DNA from: Candidatus Methanophagaceae archaeon
GTDB taxonomy: Archaea > Halobacteriota > Syntropharchaeia > Alkanophagales > Methanospirareceae
Direction of reading: 5' to 3'
Assembly: GCA_013374505.1 (NCBI GenBank)
Contig: QENJ01000102.1
Location: forward strand, 1-7,766
DNA length: 7,766 nucleotides
Below, piece by piece: positions 1-5,141 of the stretch (the first letter of the stretch is position 1; each line of letters opens with the position of its first letter). A program made the translations under genes and the position numbers. The notes under the pieces were generated by a model, which worked only from the letters and a program-made list of their open reading frames with translations, made no database searches and was not told where the DNA came from.

Positions 1-199
1 TGTAAGCGGTATAAAAACCTTCATTCTGTAATGTATCAAGCACATTCATGATTAAGGACGTTTTACCGTATCTTCTGGGTGAGATAAGGAAGATAGTCTG
101 ACCTGCTTTCAGGTCCCTTGTGAGCTCTTTAAGCTCGGTTTCCCGGTCTGCAAAGTCATCTCCCGTTACCACTTCACCATACCTGAATGGGTTCTTCAT
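1..199 (-). CDS. Archaeal AAA-type P-loop ATPase, N-terminal part (cut by window edge)
   Basis: Only the first 66 residues are present. The protein begins MKNPFRYGEVVTGDDFADRE, an opening I recognise from a large family of archaeal single-domain ATPases (the archaeal ATPase / STAND-like group, near Pfam PF01637). A Walker A loop follows at residues 40-48, SPRRYGKTS, with Ser-Pro where the first Gly of GxxxxGK[ST] usually sits; this variant is common in the family. The short charged helix before it, with the DRETEL motif at about residues 18-23, is also typical. These proteins are presumed ATP-driven regulators or toxin-antitoxin-like factors, usually in many copies per genome, with unknown substrates. 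The ATG at 197-199 is the only start fitting the conserved N-terminus. It lies 82 bases downstream of cas6 on the same strand but seems to have its own promoter. The Walker B and C-terminal regions lie outside the window, so the exact subfamily is open. Confidence 0.85.
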   Translation of the reverse strand, partial: MKNPFRYGEVVTGDDFADRETELKELTRDLKAGQTIFLISPRRYGKTSLIMNVLDTLQNEGFYTAY

Positions 200-240
200 T
201 TTTAGTCCTTCAATTATGTTTGTATTATATTATTTTTTAT

Positions 241-258
241 GTATTTATACGTAACGTA
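241..258 (-). promoter_or_regulatory. Putative promoter of the ATPase gene with overlapping palindrome
   Basis: On the minus strand a TATA-like TATAAATAC (241-249) lies about 45 bases before the ATPase start, which would give a leader of roughly 20 bases. The leader contains a weak GAAGGA ribosome-binding element. Just upstream and partly overlapping is an 11-base inverted repeat, TACGT-A-ACGTA (248-258), which could be a repressor or activator site. The call rests on base pattern only. Confidence 0.35.
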
Positions 259-281
259 CATGCACATAAACACAACTGTTA

Positions 282-1022
282 TTATCCTCGTCCATCATTT
301 AGCACCTCTACCATCCCGAACCCCTGCGGATTCTTTGCTCCGATACCGCAATCATAACCCAACTTAAGTAACTTCTTATTTCCATTCAATACAAACCGAC
401 CCATCCAGCCTTTAATAATAGTCCCGCGGTATTTCAGTATCTTCTCTTTCGGTCGCCCAATAGTTTCCAGCACCAACTTACGTGCTCTCGCCTCTTTACC
501 AAAAAACGCTTTGTATTTCTTACGTAAATTGTTATCCAGTGAATCCGTAAACTCCGTCTCGAACGGCGAATAATAATAGGTCTTCTTCTTCCCCTCTTTC
601 GTCTGTAACGTGCTGTAAACCACAACAGGTGAAAGCATATTGATTCTTATCTCGTCCTCTATTTGCACCTCCGGCAGAACATTAATTTTTGCAACATAAA
701 CCTTGCACCCCACGAGTTCAAAATCGCCTTTCTGGAGCATCGTATTCGCAAGCTCTTGCATGAACCGGTCAAACGGCGAACTTATCGTGAGCGTTACAGG
801 CGGATAAAACACTATTCTATCTCCTTTTAGCTCATAGCGCCCTTGCAACCGCGAGAAGGTGAACATCTTGAAACTTCGCTTCTCGAACATGAACCCCTGA
901 TCATGTAAGAATTCACCAAGCTCCGGCGTGATATTACCGTATAAGAACCCCTGCACAATATAATTATACTGTATCGGCAGCGATAACCGCCTCTCAAAAC
1001 CAAACTCCAGCGTTACCCTCAT
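282..1022 (-). CDS. cas6: CRISPR-associated endoribonuclease Cas6
   Basis: Cas6 is the metal-independent endoribonuclease that cuts the CRISPR precursor transcript within each repeat to make guide RNAs for type I and type III effector complexes. The 246-residue length is normal. The fold is two ferredoxin-like (RAMP) halves. The C-terminal half ends in the diagnostic glycine-rich loop at about residues 222-236, containing GIGAKNPQGFGM. Compared from memory with Pyrococcus furiosus Cas6 (triad Tyr31, His46, Lys52), the matching residues here are Tyr28 (FLYGNI), His40 (FLHDQG) and Lys52 (FKMFTFS), so the active site looks intact. The ATG at 1020-1022 fits the family N-terminus (MRVTLEF) and sits where the promoter predicts transcription to start, so the mRNA is probably leaderless. 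No other cas gene or array is visible nearby, so its cognate array lies elsewhere. The subtype cannot be assigned from this window. Confidence 0.93.
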   Translation of the reverse strand: MRVTLEFGFERRLSLPIQYNYIVQGFLYGNITPELGEFLHDQGFMFEKRSFKMFTFSRLQGRYELKGDRIVFYPPVTLTISSPFDRFMQELANTMLQKGDFELVGCKVYVAKINVLPEVQIEDEIRINMLSPVVVYSTLQTKEGKKKTYYYSPFETEFTDSLDNNLRKKYKAFFGKEARARKLVLETIGRPKEKILKYRGTIIKGWMGRFVLNGNKKLLKLGYDCGIGAKNPQGFGMVEVLNDGRG

Positions 1023-1045
1023 TATGCGTTAATAGGTCCTGCACC

Positions 1046-1072
1046 AAATATAAACTTATTAAGGCTCTTCGC
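1046..1072 (-). promoter_or_regulatory. cas6 promoter (TATA box with upstream GCGAAGAGCC)
   Basis: On the minus strand a TATA box, TTTATAT, is centred about 27 bases before the cas6 ATG, which implies a transcript starting at or next to the start codon. Eight bases further upstream is GCGAAGAGCC (1063-1072). The same 10-mer lies at the same spacing before the cohesin-gene TATA box, and the AGAGCC core recurs before the UPF0147 gene. Confidence 0.6.
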
Positions 1073-1162
1073 TATTTTGTATGGGTAATTTAATATCCCT
1101 AATATCAGCCGAAGCAGATTACCTGAAGGGCGTTTTGAATGCAGAGCGTCCGTAATTATCAG

Positions 1163-1200
1163 AATCTCCAAGATTTCATAACCAAGGACTATCTTGGATT
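1163..1200. repeat. Inverted repeat (hairpin) in the cas6 upstream gap
   Basis: CCAAGAT (1169-1175) and ATCTTGG (1191-1197) are exact reverse complements. Pairing extends by three further bases (AAT with ATT) across a two-base bulge, with a 16-base loop. It may be a structured RNA end, a protein-binding site or a mobile-element scar; nothing in the sequence decides. Confidence 0.45.
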
Positions 1201-1351
1201 AGTGTATCCTAAGAAGCTATCTCACAATTACCACTACCAATATTTTTTTTATCCCCTTTTTGGGGTTCAAATCCCTACTTATCCTTCTTAATCTTCTGAT
1301 TTTGGATTGTTTGACCACCTCCTAACCACATCTACCCACATGAAACACAGA

Positions 1352-1370
1352 AGAGCCTTTTTCCTTTTAT
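1352..1370 (+). promoter_or_regulatory. Promoter-like AGAGCC-N8-TTTAT match, antisense to the beta-helix gene
   Basis: AGAGCC (1352-1357) is followed after eight bases by TTTAT on the plus strand, the same arrangement as the promoters of cas6, the cohesin gene and UPF0147. Transcription would start near 1393 and run antisense into the 3' end of the beta-helix gene. No plus-strand gene is there to be served, so this is either an antisense promoter or chance. Confidence 0.2.
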
Positions 1371-1386
1371 CACATCCTACCTTTAC

Positions 1387-4300
1387 TCATTCCAACTTAA
1401 TCGCCGGTATCCAATCCCTATATTTCTTGCCATTGGCATCCACAAACTCAGTGCAGTTTATCCAGCCGCTTGTTGTTAGCAGTGCTTTTGTATGATGAAT
1501 CTGTGGATAGGAGCCTGTTTTTATAGTGTAGTTGTATTCTGCACCTGCTGGTAATGCGAAAGATTTATTAAATGAGATATTGTGCAAATCTCCTTTGTAA
1601 CCATCCCATTTTGCTGTTACATTCCAGCCAGAATTATTCCATATTCTTACATATTCAGAATGCCCACCAGTGCCTGAACATGAGTATGTGTACAATTTGC
1701 TTACATTGAGGTCCCTGCTTGGTGTGATTGTGCCGTTATGCGTACCGAAGATGCTTGGGTAAGTGCCTGCGCCTGTGTCAAAGACGGAAGGTGTGGGTGC
1801 AAAATAGTTCTCCCATGATTCCATTAGCGGCCGGTAATCCTGATCTAAATCTATGCTGTAGGGCGTATTGCCAATTCCATCGCTATCAGCATCGCTTCCC
1901 GTGTAATCATCCCAGTAGTTGCCGAGGTAGTTCTCATAAGTAGTTTCGTTATAATTATAGGTTATTTTTGAAGTGGAGTTCCAGATGTTGGTTGATTCGT
2001 AAGAATAAACGTTATCAGCGTTGTTTATGAAATTATTGATGTAGATTTTATTGTTGCTAGAATGCCCGCAGAACTGGATGTCGTAGCCGTTGTTATTGCT
2101 GACATTGTTGCCTGTAATGGAGTTATTGCTGGAAGACGTGAGGGAGATGCCGTCGTAGCTGTTGTTGCTAACATTGTTGCCGGAAATGTTATTGCTGTTT
2201 GAAGAGGAGAAGTAGATGCCGTGCCCGTTGTTGTTGCGGACATTGCTGCCTGTAATGTTGTTATTGCAGGAAGAGTGGAAGGAGATGCCACCATCACCGT
2301 TGTTGCTGCTGACGTTGTTGCATGAAATAGTGTTGTTGCATGAAGAGGAGAGGAAGATGCCCTCCCTGTTGTTATTGTTGGCATTATTACTGGAAATGTT
2401 GTTGCTGTTGGAAGAGGAGAGGAAGATGCCCTCCCTGTTGTTATTGCTGACATTGTTGCCTGTAATAGTGTTGTTGCTGGAAGACTCGAGGGAAATACCG
2501 TCTCCGTTGTTATTGCGGACATTGTTGCCTGTAATGATGTTGCATGATTCTTCGAGCATGATGCCGTTATAGTCATTGTTGCTGACATTATTGCCGGAAA
2601 TGGTGTTGCTGCTGGAATAGAAGAGGAGGATGCCGTACTCGTTGTTGTTGCTAACATTGCTGCCTGTAATGTTGTTATTGCTGGAAGATATGAATGAGAT
2701 GCCACCATCGCCGTTGTTGCCGACATTGTTGCCGGAAATGGTGTTGCTGTTGGAATAGAAGAGGAGGATGCCGTAGCCGTTGTTATTGCTGACATTGTTG
2801 CCAGAAATGGTGTTGCTACTGGAAGAGTGGAGGGTAATGCCGCAGTTGTTAATGTTACTGACATTGTTGCCTTTAATGAATAGACTCTGGTACAGAAAGT
2901 CACGTTTTTTAAAGCAGTCGTTGATGTTACTGACATTGTTGCCTCTAATGTTGTTATTGCTGGAAGATAGGAGAGAGATGCCGTAGTCGTTGTTGCTGGC
3001 ATCATTGTTTGAGATTACACTATCTTCTGTCGCCCATAGTCCTATACCAATACTTGTATTTGATAAATCCAGATTTTCTACCGAGATATTACTGCAATTT
3101 ACAAGTATAACTTGTCCAGCATCAGTAACCTCAATATCTGATGTATCTTTAAGATAAACAAGAGGCTTACCGTTTACCGTATTGTCTTCCACGGTATTTT
3201 GATAGGAATTAAAAATAACAAGACCATCATTTACAAAGGTATTGCCAGAAATGGAGTTGTTACAGGAAGAGTGGAGGGCGAAGCCGTCTCCGTTGTTATT
3301 GCTGACATTATTGTCAGAAATGGCGTTGTTGCAGGAAGAGTGGAGGGCGAAGCCATAGTCGTTGTTGCTGACATTATTGTTTGAGATTATACTATCTTCT
3401 GTCTCCCATAGCCATATACCAACACTTGTATTAGATAAATCCAGATTTTCTACCGAGATATTACTGCAATTTACAAGTATAACCTGTCCCGCATCAGTAA
3501 CCTCAATATCTGATGTATCTTCAAGATAAACAAGAGGCTTACCGTTTACCGTATTGTCTTCCACGGTATTTTGATAGGAATTAAAAATAACAAGACCATC
3601 ATTTACAAAGGTATTGCATGAAATGGAGTTGTTGCTTGATTTGTCGAGCATGACGCCGTTATAGTTATTGTTGCGGACATTATTACCGGAAATGGAGTTG
3701 CTGCTGGAAGAATCGAAGGAGATGCCGCCGTATATGTTGTTGGTGACATTATTGCCGGAAATGGAGTTGCTGCTGGAAGAGGAGAGGAAGATGCCGTACT
3801 TGTCGTTGTTGCTGACAGTATTACCAGAAATGGTGTTGCTGCTGGAAGACCCGAGGAAAATACCGTACTTGTTGTTGTTACTGAGTTTATTGCGGGAAAT
3901 AGAGTTGTTGTAGGAAGAGTGGAGGGAGATGCCATAGCTGTTGCTGACATTGTTGCCTGTAATGTTGTTGTTGCTGGAAGATCCGAGGATGATGCCGCCG
4001 CGGTTGCTGACATTGTTGCCAGAAATGGTGTTATTGCAGGAAGAGTGGAGGTAGATACCCTCTCCGTCGTTATTGCAGACATTGTTGCCAGAAATGCTGT
4101 TATTGTTTGAAGTTACCCTAATTCCATCATCCCAATCGCCTGAGTTTGTTGCCGTGAACCCCACAAGCGTAATACCATCCGCGCTTAATGTAACCGCACT
4201 ACCGCTACCACATGCATCCACAACAGGCTTGCCGCCACCTGTGTCCACGCCTCTTAAAATAAGCTGCTTGTATACATCTACGTTTTCGTTGTACGTGCCG

Positions 4301-4473
4301 CTATTCACGATTATTGTATCTCGGAGACCCGCATAATTCACCGCTTTCTGTATCGACGTAAAGTCCGCTCCGCCGCTGCTATTTACGTACCATGTCTTCG
4401 CCGATGCTTCCCCTATAAAAACCAGAAACAAAATCGCTGTGCAGATAATTAATATCCCACATTTTTTATCCAT
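1387..4473 (-). CDS. Secreted NosD-like right-handed beta-helix surface protein
   Basis: This is a 1028-residue exported protein. A signal peptide spans residues 1-25 (hydrophobic core, cleavage after ASA). An N-terminal cap of the kind seen on parallel beta-helices follows (KTWYVNSSGGADFTSIQKAV). Residues 129-811 are about two dozen coils of 21-24 residues on the pattern GNNVSNNxGxGIxLxSSxNNxIS, the NosD/pectin-lyase-like fold (near Pfam PF05048). They are interrupted by two 78-residue modules (287-364 and 411-488). A cap with NYWDDYTGSDADSDGIGNTPY (about 852-872) has a Dx[DN]xDG calcium-loop look. A C-terminal beta-rich domain (about 895-1028) ends WIPAIKLE. No transmembrane anchor or PGF-type sorting signal is present. 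I count about 45 N-glycosylation sequons. A role in surface polysaccharide binding, adhesion or the S-layer is inferred; the copper-linked NosD role is unlikely because no nos genes are present. The start is ATG at 4471-4473, four bases after the stop of an upstream fragment. Confidence 0.88.
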   Translation of the reverse strand: MDKKCGILIICTAILFLVFIGEASAKTWYVNSSGGADFTSIQKAVNYAGLRDTIIVNSGTYNENVDVYKQLILRGVDTGGGKPVVDACGSGSAVTLSADGITLVGFTATNSGDWDDGIRVTSNNNSISGNNVCNNDGEGIYLHSSCNNTISGNNVSNRGGIILGSSSNNNITGNNVSNSYGISLHSSYNNSISRNKLSNNNKYGIFLGSSSSNTISGNTVSNNDKYGIFLSSSSSNSISGNNVTNNIYGGISFDSSSSNSISGNNVRNNNYNGVMLDKSSNNSISCNTFVNDGLVIFNSYQNTVEDNTVNGKPLVYLEDTSDIEVTDAGQVILVNCSNISVENLDLSNTSVGIWLWETEDSIISNNNVSNNDYGFALHSSCNNAISDNNVSNNNGDGFALHSSCNNSISGNTFVNDGLVIFNSYQNTVEDNTVNGKPLVYLKDTSDIEVTDAGQVILVNCSNISVENLDLSNTSIGIGLWATEDSVISNNDASNNDYGISLLSSSNNNIRGNNVSNINDCFKKRDFLYQSLFIKGNNVSNINNCGITLHSSSSNTISGNNVSNNNGYGILLFYSNSNTISGNNVGNNGDGGISFISSSNNNITGSNVSNNNEYGILLFYSSSNTISGNNVSNNDYNGIMLEESCNIITGNNVRNNNGDGISLESSSNNTITGNNVSNNNREGIFLSSSNSNNISSNNANNNNREGIFLSSSCNNTISCNNVSSNNGDGGISFHSSCNNNITGSNVRNNNGHGIYFSSSNSNNISGNNVSNNSYDGISLTSSSNNSITGNNVSNNNGYDIQFCGHSSNNKIYINNFINNADNVYSYESTNIWNSTSKITYNYNETTYENYLGNYWDDYTGSDADSDGIGNTPYSIDLDQDYRPLMESWENYFAPTPSVFDTGAGTYPSIFGTHNGTITPSRDLNVSKLYTYSCSGTGGHSEYVRIWNNSGWNVTAKWDGYKGDLHNISFNKSFALPAGAEYNYTIKTGSYPQIHHTKALLTTSGWINCTEFVDANGKKYRDWIPAIKLE
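3010..3243 (-). repeat. Intragenic duplicated module, copy B (beta-helix gene)
   Basis: This encodes residues 411-488. It differs from copy A by five residues (E/K, V/I, W/G, E/A and I/V). The two copies flank two ordinary coils. The 372-base offset is in frame, so the duplication does not disturb the helix register. Confidence 0.85.
3382..3615 (-). repeat. Intragenic duplicated module, copy A (beta-helix gene)
   Basis: This encodes residues 287-364, from NTFVNDGLVIFNSYQ through NGKPLVYLEDTSD to the ETEDSIIS end, a recurrent insert in archaeal NosD-like proteins. The second copy begins 372 bases away. I count 9 differences in 234 bases, and the last roughly 95 bases at the high-coordinate end are identical. 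Confidence 0.85.
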
Positions 4474-4474
4474 T

Positions 4475-4570
4475 TTAGTAACCCTTTTGTTTTATCCCTT
4501 CTAATTTTATTGCGGGTATGCAGTCCTTATAAACTTTTCTGAAAAACACTATCATAAGTTCTAGCACCTG
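4475..4570 (-). pseudogene. Remnant of the C-terminus of a second beta-helix-family protein
   Basis: On the minus strand the frame that closes with TAA at 4475-4477 reads KVYKDCIPAIKLEG before running on to KQKGY and the stop. The C-terminus of the neighbouring beta-helix protein is KKYRDWIPAIKLE. Ten of 13 aligned residues match, while many codons differ synonymously, so the match is at protein level and old. The frame is closed by a stop at 4571-4573, so only about 15 codons of homology survive. It ends one base before the beta-helix ATG codon. This looks like the tail of a tandem paralogue lost by deletion or recombination. The original stop is also gone (Gly codon in its place). Confidence 0.55.
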
Positions 4571-4787
4571 CTATGTTTACTATGCCCGCTTCTTTACGGT
4601 TTCGCAAAGGAATTAACAACCGTCCCGCATTATCCCTATAACCGAAGCAATGCAGCCGCTTTTCCGCTTTCGGTACCATAAAACACAACTTAATTGGTCT
4701 TATAGACAGTTCACTATTTAAACCTTTCGGGTCATATAATGTGGAAACCGCCTTGGCATTTGAACAGCAAGCACACGCCACCGCCAT
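4527..4787 (-). CDS. Small hypothetical protein (86 residues)
   Basis: I do not recognise this protein. It has three Cys near the N-terminus (residues 5, 7 and 8: ACACC), a basic middle (KAEKRLHCFGYRDNAGRLL) and no clear signal peptide or membrane segment. For: an AGGAG element (4798-4802) lies ten bases before the ATG, and the codon choice looks ordinary for the window. Against: its last 44 bases overlap, in another frame, the paralogue remnant at 4475-4570, and it ends right where that homology begins (DSVFQKSL). It may therefore be a fragment of an unrelated gene fused to the remnant by a rearrangement, or not a gene at all. It lies upstream of and on the same strand as the beta-helix gene, so the two could be co-transcribed. 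Confidence 0.35.
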   Translation of the reverse strand: MAVACACCSNAKAVSTLYDPKGLNSELSIRPIKLCFMVPKAEKRLHCFGYRDNAGRLLIPLRNRKEAGIVNIAGARTYDSVFQKSL

Positions 4788-5022
4788 GCCGAAACAACTC
4801 CTGACACCTGCTAAAAAGTGTTAGTGGCAGCGGAAAAAGGATTACGCTTTTATGTTTATGGTCTGTCTAGTACAACTCATTAACAGCCAAAAAATTTGAA
4901 GACATATCTAATTTTTATTTCTACATACCCAAACAATTTTTATGTACGTTCTCGGAAAAACTATCCTGAAAACTCAATGCTTGAATACAAGGTCAGTAAC
5001 TCGGCTATTTGTTAAGATGACT

Positions 5023-5046
5023 GCGAAGAGCCGATAATTATTTATG
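5023..5046 (+). promoter_or_regulatory. Cohesin-gene promoter (GCGAAGAGCC and TATA core)
   Basis: GCGAAGAGCC (5023-5032) is followed after eight AT-rich bases by TTTATG. Transcription would start near 5068, leaving a leader of about 75 bases before the cohesin ATG. The 10-mer and its spacing are the same as at the cas6 promoter. Confidence 0.5.
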
Positions 5047-5061
5047 CTGTTACCGCATATC

Positions 5062-5077
5062 GTACCATTTAAGGTAC
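5062..5077 (+). promoter_or_regulatory. Palindrome at the predicted transcription start of the cohesin gene
   Basis: GTACC-ATTTAA-GGTAC is a perfect 5-base inverted repeat around a six-base AT spacer, at the position where initiation is expected. It could be an operator or a small 5' hairpin in the leader. No binding protein can be named. Confidence 0.3.
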
Positions 5078-5141
5078 CACAAGAGTAATGCCAAAGAATG
5101 CAGCAACTTAGCCTCTGTGGTTACCAATAGGAAACAAAAAA

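Larger units (their letters stand above)
1023..1386. other. Gene-free region between the beta-helix gene and cas6
   Basis: No credible reading frame lies in this 364-base gap. It holds the cas6 promoter at its left end, an inverted repeat (1163-1200), a plus-strand run of eight T (1243-1250), a small hairpin CCCC-TTTTT-GGGG (1253-1265), and a tRNA T-arm-like or CRISPR-repeat-like stretch (1261-1284). A plus-strand promoter-like match lies at 1352-1370. I see no A-run on the plus strand that would be a clear oligo-T terminator for the minus-strand beta-helix gene. Confidence 0.6.
2041..4089 (-). repeat. Tandem 69-base repeats encoding beta-helix coils
   Basis: Within the beta-helix gene about two dozen units, mostly 69 bases (23 codons; a few 63, 66 or 72), each encode one coil with the core GNNVSNNN and GI-L-SS. 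The units are degenerate with no identical long runs, but the Asn codons make the plus strand a characteristic GTTGTT-rich text. Because 69 is a multiple of three, other frames stay open too and produce long false reading frames on both strands. Confidence 0.85.
4788..5141. other. Divergent intergenic region upstream of the cohesin gene
   Basis: This 354-base AT-rich gap holds the promoter of the cohesin gene (5023-5046), a palindrome at its likely transcription start (5062-5077), and the AGGAG element of the small minus-strand ORF (4798-4802). A minus-strand CATAAAAG (about 4849-4856) could be a TATA box for the leftward genes, but this is weak. No reading frame here looks real. Confidence 0.5.

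Noticed and set aside
1196..1284. Possible tRNA gene (GGATTAG paired with CTTATCC and a good T-arm)
   Set aside because: The D-arm and anticodon arm do not form, the acceptor has a mismatch and the length is wrong for the visible arms.
2216..2572. Plus-strand Leu- and Met-rich frame looking like membrane segments
   Set aside because: It is the antisense reading of the Asn-rich coils (GTT-rich strand), not a membrane protein.
2025..3005. 326-codon minus-strand frame rich in Ala, Thr and Met
   Set aside because: It is a shadow of the beta-helix gene. The 69-base period is a multiple of three, so alternative frames stay open and give a low-complexity translation.
3603..4082. 159-codon minus-strand frame
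   Set aside because: Same cause: an out-of-frame reading of the coil repeats, with no start signal.
2041..4089. Regular direct repeats as a possible CRISPR array
   Set aside because: The repeats are contiguous, degenerate, in frame, and encode beta-helix coils; there are no unique spacers between identical repeats.
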